From Eumeta japonica (Eukaryota > Arthropoda > Insecta > Lepidoptera > Psychidae), in NCBI GenBank assembly GCA_005406025.1, contig BGZK01000021.1, forward strand, positions 1,054,001 through 1,118,000: a DNA stretch of 64,000 bases, read 5' to 3'. Shown piece by piece: positions 47,060 to 58,962 of this stretch. The notes below the pieces were generated by a model. It saw only the letters and a program-made list of their open reading frames with translations, was not told the origin of the DNA and did not search any database. A program made the position numbers and the translations under genes. How positions within the stretch are numbered: the first letter of the stretch is position 1; each line of letters opens with the position of its first letter.

Positions 47060-48700
47060 GACAGTTGACACTACAGACCATCCCTAAAACTTCCCGCTAT
47101 GATATCTATCGATGTGTCTTCGAGCTCCTTAAGGTACAAATACTGTCTCTTAGCTTTGAGAGCTCAAAAACGAAAGATGGTTGACTCCGTAGGCCATTTC
47201 TGAAACTTCTTACTTATACCTTCGAACAAAAAGAGTTCAAAAATAAAATAACAGTAAACTACTGAACTAATCCAGCTCAAAAGATCGATTATACTACTAT
47301 TTCAAGTTCTCCAAGCTTAAAAGTATAGTTCTAAGACGTTCTGATCACTTCGACTTCAAAAGTCTATATAGACGTTGAAAAGAAAATAGCTTATTTTTTA
47401 TAATTTTTCAATTGTTATATCTTTCGAACGTTTTGTTCTATTATAATTTGCTTTATGGCATCCGACGTACTAATTAAAACATTTGTACAACGGATACAAA
47501 AGAAGGTAACCAAGTACCATACAGTAATCCATCAAAAACTTTACATGTTATTTTTAAAACGCTTTTTTTATTATTTCGGTAATAATATCTCTCAGGCGAA
47601 CCCACCGATTTTATCAGTAAAGTAGTATAAAAAATATTCTAAAAAACTGTTTTGAAATTTTTTTTCTATACACTCACACATACAGACATACAAATAACAT
47701 ACGAAAAATGTTCAAATAGTATCGTGGAAATCTAAAACGTTAAGATCTGATGACAACCAGATTTTCGAAAATCGGACTGAAATTAGTATGTACCGAATTT
47801 ATGAAAATTTTCAATTTTCTTAGCAGAAAGTTAAAAAATCCCTATTTTTTATATTTCCACTACGATATCTTTCGAATGCATAATTCGATTTTGATTTGCC
47901 TTGCGGTGTCCTACGCAGTTTTATAAGCATAAAAAGACGACCAAGTGCTCAACATTAATCCGTCACGAAGTTCATGTTATTATGAAATATTTTTTTTTTG
48001 AATTTTTCTTGACGACATCTCTTAACCTCACCAACCGATTTTGATATACTCTACAACCATCGATGTTGTTTTTTACAAATAATAGCTGGTTAGGTTTTGG
48101 AGTTTATTGGTAGAACAGTTTAAAAGAATATAAAAAAAAGCTCTTTTTAAGAAAATTATCTCTAACTTAATATTCAACTTATCTTCAAAATTAAAAAAGA
48201 TCTCTTGAACAAATCAATCGATTTTAACGTAGTTTAAGGCATTCGATGCAACTGTTAGGGGAAAAGAGCTGATTAAATTTTGATATCTATAAGGAGTGTA
48301 GTCTAAAAGTTATTAAGAAAAGAAAACATTTTTATGAAAAATTATTTTTTGAGTTTCGTCAACATCTACGAAGCGGAGTAGTTCTGCGTTTCAGCAACTT
48401 TAACTTGCGTAGAGTACTTTCTTATGTCGCAAATAATGTTTCAATCCGTCAATCTGTTCAACAGTTGAAAGAGATTATATATACGCATGCACGCAGGCAC
48501 GCACACACACGGATACAAGCACACACACACACACAGACATCACTCTGAAAATGGTCGAAATAGATTCCTAGGACGCTACAACGTCAAGATCTTCATCGGA
48601 CCTTATCCAATTTCTCGAAACTCGATTTCCTAAAATCGGACTGAAAACAGTAACTTTGAAATTTTGTGAAAATTTTTCAATTCTCATAGCGGAAAGTTAA
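47060..48700 (+). repeat. Iterated-unit repeat family, most complete copy
   Basis: Head: AGACCATCCCTAAAACTTCC then ATCTATCGATGTGTCTTCGA, and a second related block CCATTTCTGAAACTTC near 47195. Middle: repeated degenerate units of roughly 150-200 bp built around TATCTCT(c/t)..AAC...CCGATTTTGAT, for example near 47417, 47590, 47866, 48013 and 48200. Tail-like block, present twice: a CA-rich tract, then TCGAAATAGATTCCTAGGAC, AACGTCAAGATC, AATCGGACTGAAAACAGTA and GCGGAAAGTTAAAAA, near 47668-47840 and 48490-48700. I cannot assign a superfamily, and no protein frame is visible. Confidence 0.65.
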
Positions 48701-48889
48701 AAAGCGGATATAAGGAAATGTTATAGCTCTATGAATCTTCAACTGTATTTTTCCCGTTTACATAGAGACCTGGCGGTAAGTACATGTATATTTAGACGAG
48801 CCCTCAAAGAAAAGACAAATGTCTGTATAAATTGATTGCACATTCCAATACCTATCGTTCGCTTAACGCCTTCGATGACATTACATTCG
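48701..48889. other. Spacer
   Basis: AT-rich sequence with nothing recognised. Confidence 0.4.
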
Positions 48890-49060
48890 TTAACTTACCA
48901 TTTTTTACCCATCCCATTAATACATATTACGGGCCGCGCTAAGTTATTACTTATACGCGCGGACAAAAGGGCCTTTTGTGGCTGTGCAAATAACTCCACT
49001 CCCCCCTCTCGCCCCGTTCCGCCCGGCTCGCCGTAATCGCGAAGTAATTGCGAGAACAAA
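48890..49060. other. GC-rich island
   Basis: Rises sharply in G+C (CACTCCCCCCTCTCGCCCCG near 48997), followed by GTAATCGCGAAGTAATTGCG. Candidate regulatory element. Confidence 0.25.
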
Positions 49061-49765
49061 CATTTGCCCGGGCTGAGCAGACACCGGTTTGATAATAATA
49101 TTCCGGTATTACGAAAGGAGGGTGAATATGTAGTTAGTTACATTTATATACACGTATGTACGCTTATGTTGTGTTATTATGAATGTAGAATCAATTCGCT
49201 TTGAATAGTATTCACCCTTGTTTTAATGTTAACTATATTCACGTTACAGATATTCCTTTACGGAAGATTTAACATTAAACCTCCCTATCAGCTGGGTTTT
49301 GTATATTCTATTTTTTATTACTAATAATTTTGACTGTTCTTTTATAATTCTTTGTCATTCCATTGAAGAGAAGTTGCCTTCTCACAAATCTTTTATATCA
49401 GTCTCGTGAACTTTGAATTTAAGCCCTATAATCTAGACCTTTATGGTTTGCAGACTGCTAATTATTGTAATAGAACGTCCTGGACCTGCGGAAACTATTG
49501 TCTGAGACATTAAACGGTTTTTTTTTTATTAAATAAGTTGAAAAATTCATTGAATCGATGACCGACTGACAACTTCACCATAACCCACTATGGTTTTAAT
49601 TATTCCAGAAGCCTATTTGATAAATGAATTCAACAATCTTAAACGGACATTTTGTTACTCGTTACATAAGTTTTGAAAATGGGCTAAAAGATAATTAATA
49701 AACGTAGAAAAATATTTATAAAAAAAATTAGCTTCATAAATTCATTGTTATGATTTATAAATAAA
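49061..49765. other. AT-rich non-coding DNA
   Basis: Nothing recognised. It could include the 3' part of the decayed gene that follows on the minus strand. Confidence 0.4.
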
Positions 49766-50390
49766 TGCGATTAAACACATTACTCATTTTTATTTGTAAA
49801 TTTAGCGAAATTTCAGATTTAACTCCAAATAGCGGAGTGTTCAGGTCTTTTATTTTTTGGGGGACAGCGTATAAAGCAAGAATGCGTGAAATACCAGCGT
49901 TTAAAATATCATTGACATCTTTGCGTTCATTTTCAAAAACTGCCGCAGCGTTTTGCAAGCCCTGCGGTTCCTCGAAATTTTTTACAAACATATTTTCGCC
50001 ACTTTGGAAAAAAGCACGGGTCGCGTTACAGCCAGTGAAGGCGTGTAAAAACGAGTTATGCTGTTTAAATTTTGGAAATGCTACTTCCAAGCTGTTAGAA
50101 GACTACACTTTTTGTAGTATTTGGCCTTTGCCTGGTTTTGGAATATAAATTTCTCTCGCCAACATCAATACAACTAAAACATATCCACATCCTTGGAAAC
50201 CACAATAATGTTTTCAGATTGTTAATTAATTGCGCTTTCAGGTATGAAGGTGTCGGCATCAGCTCCCACGTGGCAAGAAAATATTCTATTTTTCGCAAGT
50301 GTTTCTCGTAGCATATCTATAAGGTTATTCTTATTTTTCGCATTCGCTAAAATTTTCTCCTGTCTTACAAACCTCTCCCTCGAAGTCCCA
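49766..50390 (-). pseudogene. Broken GCDTTS-type, PIN-like nuclease gene of a transposon-associated family
   Basis: Three minus-strand frames joined by shifts give a consistent protein order. First, ERFVRQEKILANAKNKNNLI then DMLRETLAKN and GADADTFIPESAIN (to about 50222). Then IIVVSKDVDM near 50180-50210, and IPKPGKGQI-like text. Then FLHAFTGCNATRAFFQSGEN, LQNAAAVFENERK and ILALYAVPQKIKDLNTPLF. I recall this order, with GDADTLI, V.GEDVDLL and LHAFTGCDTTSAF motifs, from uncharacterised insect and cnidarian proteins that look like PIN-type nucleases and occur in many transposon-like copies. The acidic residues of the first two motifs are kept, but the third motif has GCN in place of GCD. Frameshifts near 50090 and 50250 and stops make it non-functional. 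The nuclease assignment is inference. Confidence 0.6.
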
Positions 50391-50595
50391 AGGGCAGATT
50401 TGTAATAGTTCGCATTTCCGAAATCTAACTTTGAACGGATATAAATTCCAGCTTGATAATTTTTTATTTTAATAATTAAAAAAAAAATGATATCGAGAAA
50501 AGTAAATCCTTTTAACATTGTTATATTTAGTATTGAAAACACATTCCAAAAGGTTTCATAAGGATCCATACAAAAGCCCCGGATTCCGACGTACA
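50391..50595. other. AT-rich DNA upstream of the broken nuclease-like gene
   Basis: An open minus-strand frame continues to 50596 but its residues (MYVGIRGFCMDPYETFWNVF...) do not match the family I recognise further downstream. It may be unrelated sequence. Confidence 0.35.
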
Positions 50596-50800
50596 AGCCT
50601 TGCGGCGCTCCGCTAGAAGTATGCCTCGGCGAGCGGGTCGTTTGCGCGCGTGTTGCCAGCTCGACGCTAAGTGTTCCCCACTGTTAAATTAATGAGGCAA
50701 TCTACCGTGATATACCCGCCGCTATATTTTACAAGGTGGTAATACGGACGGAAAACCTCCGCGCCGAGGAGCCCGATTAATAATGAGCGAGGAATGGGGC
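50596..50800. other. GC-rich island
   Basis: Contains CTTGCGGCGCTCCGCTAGAA, GGCGAGCGGGTCGTTTGCGC and TGTTAAATTAATGAGGCAAT. It fits the pattern of CpG-rich islands with AT-core sites in this window. Confidence 0.3.
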
Positions 50801-51390
50801 GGTTCGTTCTCTGCTCAGCTTACTTTTAGAAGGTGCTTTTATAAATAAGACTAGAGGAAAAAAGAATGGGGCCGAGCATCCGCTTTTGTGTTTCAGAAAC
50901 GCGTGTTGTATTTCCTGTGCAGACTCTACCGTCAGATGTCGCACGAATCGTTGGTGTATTGTTTTTTCGTAACTTAACGGCGTTTTCACGAATACCGGTA
51001 GCCTGAAGTTATGTATCCGCTCCGTGTACATTCTTGTATCTCAGTAAGTCGTATACCTACAGAGCAGGTCTTGAGTGCATTGAACTGGCCTCGTGCGTGA
51101 GCTAGGTACTGCAAAGACCGTTATCGCATCGACAATGAGCTGACAAAGTTCAAGAACAAAGACATAACTTGCTCCGGGTCATAGAGCGAACGGTTTCAAT
51201 TTAAATCGAACTACAAACTTATTGCTTGTCTCTGGTGACTATTTAAGTTCGTTGTCTCGATCACCACTGCAGTGTAAGGTAATTTTTGTTTAATATTTTG
51301 ACTTATACAAAAAAGACCATGTTAGAATATTTATCGATACACACCCGAGGGTAATTACTTCATCTTGCCGATTAGACAGATTTCATGGCC
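50801..51390. other. Non-coding DNA, unassigned
   Basis: Moderate GC content. The 84-codon minus-strand frame at 50777 has no recognised domain. Confidence 0.4.
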
Positions 51391-51394
51391 GATT

Positions 51395-51660
51395 AGACAG
51401 ACAACCATATCTCTCGAACGAACTAACCTATTTTGATTCAATTTGCGGTGATCAACGCTGTTTTTTAATGACAATAATTGGTTAGATTTTAGAATTTATC
51501 AGTAAAGTAGTTTAAAAAACTATTCTAAAAACATTTTTGAATTATTTTTCTCTGACAATATTTTTTGAACTAGCACTGGATAGATTTTAATATCGATCGG
51601 TAGAGTAGTCTAACAGTTATTTAAAAAAACTTCTTTTTTTTAACTTTATGTTTTAGATTC
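51395..51660 (+). repeat. Internal fragment of the iterated-unit repeat family
   Basis: ATATCTCTCGAACGAACTAA then CCTATTTTGATTCAATTTGC, GTGATCAACGCTGTTTTTTA and AATTGGTTAGATTTTAGAAT match units near 48013-48110 (CATCTCTTAACC, CCGATTTTGATA, TGTTGTTTTTTAC, GGTTAGGTTTTGGAG). Confidence 0.65.
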
Positions 51661-52980
51661 CTCTACCAGATGAAACTTGTTCTAAGTTTCAGAGTCCAAG
51701 TTGAGTAGACCCCTTTCCAATGTCGCAAATGAATCCCATCACTTTCATCCACCGATGTTTCGCACACGAAACCTCCATTTTGGGCCTCGCAAGATGCCAA
51801 CGCGACGTTTAATTCCCAAGCAAAAACAGAAGGAAGGCAGAACACAATCCGTCGCCCTCGCAGTAGTTTAGCGCGCGTAAACGATACAAATGTGGCAATT
51901 ACTAAGTTGCGCAACTGAGTAATGGACACCTCGGCGTGATTAAGCCGGGTCCTCGATAATGAAATAGCGGGATCTGGGAGTCGGCCGTCCCTAAATAAGT
52001 TAGCTGGAGGAAACCGTGCCTTATTTGTTTGCGTCCAACAGACGGTTTGTTACTTCTGCGGTGGCAATTTATTGGGCTAAATCACCGTTAACGGTTCCAA
52101 CTCTTACCAATGAGTAGTTGTACTCCGAACTAGACCCTTATTCTAAATTACATCGCACTCCTGCAACAGCTATCCGTGGAGTTATCTATAAATGCAGCCT
52201 AGGAACACTCGACTCTGGAGCTGCGTCAAGGATAAGGGCTGTGTCCCCTAAATACAGTCTACAAAAAAAGGAGGTCCTTTAGAATTATAAAGGATGTGCA
52301 GGCAGTATATATTTCTTTCAGTTTGGTTAGCTATATTTTTCTGAACAGATTTCGATTGACAGGCATCAAATGTAATTCTATGTTTGCCCGTCCATGTTCT
52401 GCAGAACAGAATTTAAAAGGATCTGTATCATTATTAAATTTAGAATTAGACAATGGTATCACTTTACAAGTCTATCGCGCGGTATAGTCGCGCATACATT
52501 ATTGTTTTCACAAAACAGCCACCTAAGTTTCAGACACGACATTTTAAAGAAATATTTTACTATATTGACGTATACTATTAATACTTTAATTGGAAAGCGT
52601 AAGGGTGCGATATATTCATGTCGACATTGATCGCTCTCAATATAATCATATGATTTCATACACCGGCACTCACAGCTGGTAATCATGTATCGTCCACAAT
52701 CGCACAATAATACCATTTGTGATCACGTAAAGTGCCATGAATTTTGTGTGAACAAAAGATTTTTATTACAATTCATGAACTGAACGCAATGCACGCAATC
52801 GTAATTTTTTTTATGTAAGTAGAAGTGATTTGAATCCTTAGTAGATATCCTAAAAAAAAAACGGATAATATTTTCATGTAATTTTAGGTAATTGATAATG
52901 ACCTTTAATACATACCATAGAAAATTGAAAAATCGTCGAGGATCTCGTTTCTCCCAATAGTAAAATGTCAAAATGAACTA
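51661..52980. other. Non-coding DNA, unassigned
   Basis: Positions 51720-52260 have moderate GC content and look single-copy, with no convincing exon. The rest is AT-rich. Confidence 0.4.
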
Positions 52981-53260
52981 AAATCGAAAATCGGTTCCGT
53001 CCGTCACACGGCGCCCGGCGCGCCAAACGTAAAAAAAAACCCCATCAAACTCCAAAAAAAAAACTCGTAAACATACTCGTCGAAATCCAATTTAAATACG
53101 GTGCTCGGGCAGCAAGGGTTATTAGGAGGTTGTGTTGAACCCAATCAATTCACAAGTCCTGTTTGATCAGGGCTGCCCTTCCTTGGGGCATTCGGTAGTC
53201 CGTAAGGAGAGATGTTGTCGCGTCGCCGCCGCGTTTGCGTTACACTCTAAGCGAGATTTG
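52981..53260. other. GC-rich blocks
   Basis: CGTCACACGGCGCCCGGCGC near 53002 and GTCGCGTCGCCGCCGCGTTT near 53217, separated by A-rich sequence. Candidate regulatory DNA at low confidence. Confidence 0.25.
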
Positions 53261-53870
53261 TTGGATTAAGGTTCGCTGTCTATTTTTCTGTTTATAACGA
53301 TACAAATGCGAAGGTTTGCGAGTGACACGCAAACAAACCTTTCATTTCCTTAATTAATTTCAGCTTAATAAAGAAGAAATGATCGATTGTGATAATTGAA
53401 GAAGTTCTTAACGCTAAAAATTTTTAATGTAATTTTCGTTGCTAAATTTAACCCACAAGCTCATAACGCTTTCACCGTTAAAAAGTTATCGGATTTCATG
53501 AAGGCCCAAGCTCCTAACTTTACAAGACCTGCATCTTGTAAAAAAGTATTGCTTAGCTGTTTCATAAAAGTATTTTATGATATAGAAAGACCAGTGAGTT
53601 AACTTCTCACCATTATTCCATGGGAGAGTCTATGCGAGGCAAGCCGTACTTTTTGACCAAGATGTTAGGGTTTATAAAGTTAGGACTTGTAGTTAAGGGC
53701 TTGGCTGTTCATGAGATCTGATAACTTTTTTGCAGTGAAAACGTTATGAGTTTGTAAATCTTGCTAACCAATTTCACGTTAAATATTTTTCGTGCAATTT
53801 CATTGCCTTTTGTAAGATCTAGCTAATAGTTTCCACGACAAATGAAAGTACCTATCCATAACAAATGTTA
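53261..53870. other. AT-rich non-coding DNA
   Basis: A 68-codon frame at 53396 has no recognised domain. Confidence 0.4.
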
Positions 53871-53874
53871 TTTA

Positions 53875-54050
53875 CATACCTGCAACTCGCTTTATGGAGA
53901 TTGGAGTGTAAAAGATACAGATTTCTTATTTTTTCTTTATATTTATCCGCTAATCCTAGTGTGCATACAAAATTTCATCTTTCTAAGACATCGGGACGTA
54001 GCCTAAAGGTTTTGATGAGTGTGTAAGGAAGTTAGCCACTTGCAAAATCG
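53875..54050 (+). repeat. Lepidopteran-type repeat fragment
   Basis: TGTGCATACAAAATTTCATC, TTTCTAAGACATCGGGACGT and AAAGGTTTTGATGAGTG are close to a phrase I recall as common in moth and butterfly repeats (CAAAATTTCATGTTTCTAGG..ATCGGGAAGTA..AAAGGTTTTGATGA). Confidence 0.45.
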
Positions 54051-55190
54051 ACATATTTGAGGTATTAATTAAATTTAGAAAAAAGTAGGTGGTACCCTGC
54101 TTTTTTTTGGCTCGTCTTTAATTTGATTTGTAGCATTACCTTAATGTTCAACTGAATGTTGTCTTACAGAAAAACTCTAAAACAACAAAGTCTTATATCA
54201 ATATCCGTTAACGTTGAGCTGATTAATATCTCCAAATAAAAAATATTGTGAAATTGTAAATATAATGTAACGTAATAAAATGTAAATAATTCTTGATGAT
54301 ATTTGAAAAAAAATTGTATTGTTTCTAACTATACTTTTAAAATTATATGATGTATACTGTATTCCTTTAAATCAATAATTACATCTCTTTATAGATCAGT
54401 ACTAAAAATTATAGTTTGAACGCTTAGTTAAAAATCTATTTATTAAAAATTTTCAGACATTTATTTCTATAATCTTTTCTTCTTATTAATTAGCTAATAA
54501 TATAAACGTTGAGAAAATATCTTCATATATATATAATATCAATAATATTAAAAAAACAACAGAAAAATTTAAGTACTTCAACTACATGTCAACAAATATT
54601 CCATGCACTACATCCATTTTTGTTCAGTTTTTGACACTCATAATAATTCAGTCAATCTATAATCCATGGACCCCTTTGGGTACGTTTTATACCCGATTGA
54701 TCATTTCGGGCCTTACCGTGCAAAAAAATTCAATTCTGTGTCTATGTTTTTTTCTTTCTACAACGCAGCTTAACAGGAAAACCAAACCCGGAGCAGTTTT
54801 GAGGTTACAACAAATCGAATCCCCGGACGCGGCTGAAAGCCGAGCCCGATCAAACACTCCACCTCGCGGAGATTTCGACCAATAAACTAAGACAAACGAC
54901 ACCGGACAGGCAATTAGGACCTTATTTCCTATAGCATAGAATACAAATTTGATAAATACAAAAATTAACTTCGAAGATCGAAATATAAATTGCCACCTTT
55001 GTCAGACGGCGGCCGATCCGGCGCAGTGTTTGTTTTGATGATACTAAAACGAAAACTTACAGATCGTTTTTGAAATTAAACTGTTGTAGGTGTGTAGGAA
55101 CGAGAGAGAGAATGAAGAAAGAAACTATTTTTATTCAAGGAAACGTGTTTACACGATCTCATTGAAAATAAAAATTGATTTATTTATTTA
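54051..55190. other. AT-rich non-coding DNA
   Basis: Nothing recognised, apart from a moderately GC-rich patch at 54780-54890 that opens frames on both strands. Confidence 0.4.
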
Positions 55191-55224
55191 GCACTTCAAC
55201 ATACTTCTGTTTAGACATGCCCAG

Positions 55225-55835
55225 CCATTATTGCACGCCTCATAAGCGGTGCTTAGTGCTCTACTCTCGCCTTACAAAAATCAAGTGATTTTTTTAACTA
55301 AAAGTGTCTCTATTTTTTTTTGTATCGAACTTATATAATAATATTTGCACATGAATATCAAGGAAAAACACTTATGACATTCTTAAAAGACATTTTGCTA
55401 TTTAAATTAATGAAAAAATGTTTAACAAAATTATTCCGTGGACGTCCATGTGTCTGTATGTATCCATACTCGCGTGGTCACGATAACTCCCGGAAAACTT
55501 AACTGATCTAGTCCATTTTTTTTCCAAACGCTAGTGTTATCCTAAACTAAGTCCTTTCGAAGATCACGATCAAATTCAACGTAGTTTAATTGTAATTACT
55601 ATTATAAAAATACGACTGGACATTTTGTTCGTTGTATTTCTTTCGGTTCTATTTTTGCATGCCTCACAAGTGGAGCGCTGAGGTAGTGCTCTGCTCTCGC
55701 CTTATAAAAATCGAACAATTTTTTGAACTTAAAATGTTTACATGTTACTCATAATGTACTTATAGACTTATATAAATGCATGAATGACAAGAAAAAACAT
55801 TCGTACTAACATATATATTTGTAAAAATTGAACGA
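55225..55835 (+). repeat. Duplicated segment, two diverged copies about 425 bp apart
   Basis: ATTGCACGCCTCATAAGCGG then GTGCTCTACTCTCGCCTTAC near 55229-55277 recurs as TTTGCATGCCTCACAAGTGG then GTGCTCTGCTCTCGCCTTAT near 55653-55705. A weaker match continues through CTTATATAA...ATGAAT..CAAG(g)AAAAACA in both copies. CTATGAGGCATGCAC near 55839 is a short inverted echo. Confidence 0.6.
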
Positions 55836-56940
55836 CCGCTATGAGGCATGCACTTTTAGTTTTTCCAGTCTACGGTGGGCTTATACATTGATACGAAGCT
55901 GATTGAGGATGCCAAAGACCGTTGTCACCAATCATATGACCTTTGATAGTTATTGGTCTGACGTTGATCAGAGCCAACGAAGATACCGCGGTGTTGGCTT
56001 AATCCTATCCGATTATGGTTCCATCATTGGCTTTACACCTATTAAATTCATAGGCTCGAGAAGTTATCACTCTGCCATACCTTAATTCATGCCAAAGGCA
56101 ATTTTGATGCTGGTTTCTTCTTTTTTCTTTAACTGTTTTAATATCCACATCTGTCAATACAAGTTTTTGTAAAAAATGTCACAGAATTTTTCTTGTATTT
56201 CAACAGCAATTTGTGCATGGAGAATTTCCCTATTGTATTATTAACAATCTTTCTGACATTTGATCGACTCACAATTGTAAAGTTTCCTTTTCTTTTCCTC
56301 TTCAATAAATTTCTCAGAAACTACAGTGTTTGATGGCAAACTTAAATAAATCTTTTGATCTTATATATTTTAAGGCAATTCCAACCCTGGATAGCTTAGA
56401 CTTTATTCAGTAGCATTCGATGAATATAACAGACTGTTCTTCACTCCTGCGAGGGACCCACATGAGAAATGCTATGGCATGTTTGCAGCATCCTTAAGAT
56501 ATAACACAGTCATGGCATTTTACTGATACAAATGTTTGATTTGCATAGCGGATTATTAACGTCACTCCATATTACTTAGCGCGAAACTTGTGTTCTGGGC
56601 AGATTTTAGATTTCAACGTGCACAGATTTCCATCGCGTTTTAACTGAACGTAGCTTATGACGTCATCCCCATGAGACGGTTTGGAGGATTCAGAACAAAG
56701 AAATTGAGGTAAATATTTAAGAGTGGGGCTCCACCTATTTTTGCCTATAAATTTGCTTATAATCTGATCTAATAAAGATATCGATTTGGTTTTTGTCAGC
56801 GGATTTAAGGATCTACCATAACATTTGAAAATATATTCATTAAAACACGGTTTATTTCAATTTTCCACATGAATCTCCTCGTTATGTAGCATGCCACGCT
56901 CCAAAGCGTTTCCGCAAAATCATGTGGTGACCGATTTTTT
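55836..56940. other. Non-coding DNA, unassigned
   Basis: A 60-codon frame at 55903 has no recognised domain. Otherwise AT-rich. Confidence 0.4.
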
Positions 56941-56943
56941 ATA

Positions 56944-58108
56944 TTAGGGCTGCTATTTATGTATCCGGAACTGGCCACGTGTAGAACAATATTTAAAATT
57001 TAATTATAACATTTAAAAATGAAACTCCTTGCCTGTAGAATGCAATTTGTTTCGTATAACTGTCAATTGTTTTAACATTGTGGCTGCATTCTGAACACTG
57101 CGTGTCTTTGTCACCATGCATTTAACTCGTGAAAATTTCCATGCGATGATTTATTACAATTTTCGGCGTGGGCTAACTCAAAAACAGTGCATCAATCAAC
57201 TCACTTCGACTTTTAAGGATAAGGCACCATCAAAAACCACTGAGTAACACTGGTTTAATGAGTTTAATCATGGGCAGTCTATGCTCATGGACGAATTTAA
57301 AAAAGGTCGCCCTAAATCAATTGTTATACTACAAAATATCGATGGTGAATGCAAAATCGTCAGGTTACATATCGCGAGAAGGGCATAAGAAGCATCCCTG
57401 GGCATACATATGACGATCATACATATGATATTATAATTTTCCTGTAAGAAAATTTGCCTGTAAAAAAAATAAAAAAGAAAATTGTTCCCGTTGGATTTTG
57501 TAGAACTTGAGCATTGACCAAAAATAGGCTCGTGTCGATTGGTGTAAAAAAATAATACCAAAATACAATCATTGTGCGTCAAAAGCTGTTTATATCTACA
57601 CTAGTGATGATTCTTGGATCTATAGGTACGTATGGCTCCGAAACTGAACAACAGTCAACGGTGTGGGTGTTCCAAGATGGGTGTTCCAACAAAAGTGATT
57701 CGTGATAAAAGCATCTGAATTAGATGGTTGCCTGTTTTTTTAGTATAAATGGACATGTGGTTACAGTGCCACTAGAGAATCGCAAAACCGTTATTTCGAA
57801 GTGGTACACGACTATTTATTTGCCAGAAGTTTTTGAAGAAATAAGAAAGAACAACCGCCAACGTAGAATCATTCTTCATCATAATAATGCTAGGGTGTTA
57901 TACATCGGCCGAAACAACTCGGTTTTTGGAAAGTCAAAAGATCGAATTGACGGGTCATCCACTACACAGCCCCGATTTGACACCCGACGATTTCTATTTA
58001 TTCCCAAGCGTGAAGAATAAATTTCGTGGTCAACGTTCTTCAAACCGTGAAAGTTCAAAAATCAACTGCCTTACATCCCGCGCTCAGCGTCGGCGCATTC
58101 TACCATAG
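56944..58108 (+). pseudogene. mariner transposase relic, near full-length coding region
   Basis: From ATG at 57117 the text reads MHLTRENFHAMIYYNFRRGL, TQKQCINQL and APSKTTE, a stop, then HWFNEFNHGQSMLMDEFKKG and RPKSIV: the helix-turn-helix half of a mariner transposase. The middle is badly broken (57350-57600). DDSWIYR near 57608 is the first catalytic region. Then VACFFSINGHVVTVPLENRK, WYTTIYLPEVFEEIRKNNRQ, RRIILHHNNAR and ELTGHPLHSPDLTPDDFYLF, VKNKFRGQRSS follow. In the second catalytic motif the expected HDN is HNN, so the aspartate is lost. At 56944 ATTAGGGCTGCTATTTATGT looks like a 5' TIR after a TA, but no matching 3' TIR is found, so the 3' end is truncated. It differs from the mariner at 59-60 kb and is close to the lineage that gave rise to SETMAR-type transposases. 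Confidence 0.8.
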
Positions 58109-58109
58109 C

Positions 58110-58960
58110 CCGGCCGCGGCCGTATTGTCTTCCCTTCAATTGTTTTGGTAAAGACAAATGCCGCTTTCTCTGTTTTTTTTTACACGCTTTTATTTCTAGA
58201 GACACTGACGCAGAAGTACGCACATTGCCACTTGTTGTTAGATTCTTATCGAGTCATGTACACGGAGCTTAATTTAAAACTTACAAAATAAGTATATAAA
58301 TAATAGTATTCCAATTCACGTCATGAATTAAAATAGTCAATTATAATAAAATAATCAAATAAAATCAAATCACCTACCAATGAATATCAATAAATCAATG
58401 AAATAAATCAACCATTAACCCAAACAGACAAATAAAGCGATGACTCTATTCTCACCTAATTAATTATAAATTTATCTATCATCAACTCATTCCTAACCAA
58501 TTAAATCATGGATAATTCACCTAATCATCTAATCAAAGTATAAAAATATCACACCTAATTCAAACCATAAGGTCAATCATAATCGTATTCAATAATATAA
58601 CTCATGATATTCATAATAAATTGTCCTTATACCAAGATGCGAACAAAACATGATAACACAATACATGTAGTGAAATGTATATAGATTTATAATTAAAACT
58701 CAAATTGAATATTTTCCAGCAGCCAGATGAGGGCCAATATCTTATAGCATAAGATGAACTGTGTATGTTCCCTTTATATTTTTTAACGAGAGGTCAAGCA
58801 TGCCTTTAACCAACGACGCATATCCATGACAATTTATGTAAACCGAAACTCGTCTTTCTTACCATTACTTTTTTTATTTACTTTTTTTTTATATACTTAT
58901 GGATAAATACGTTAGTCGAACTAAATGAGTCCGAAACAAAAGACTATTTTTTTTTATTAT
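58110..58960. other. AT-rich non-coding DNA
   Basis: A GC-rich patch at 58075-58125 (CCCGGCCGCGGCCG) marks the end of the mariner relic. After that, many short AATCA/AATAAA-like runs between 58300 and 58620 give a simple-sequence look. Confidence 0.45.
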
Positions 58961-58962
58961 TA

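Noticed and set aside
49765..50148. 127-codon plus-strand frame
   Set aside because: It is antisense to the recognisable minus-strand nuclease-like relic.
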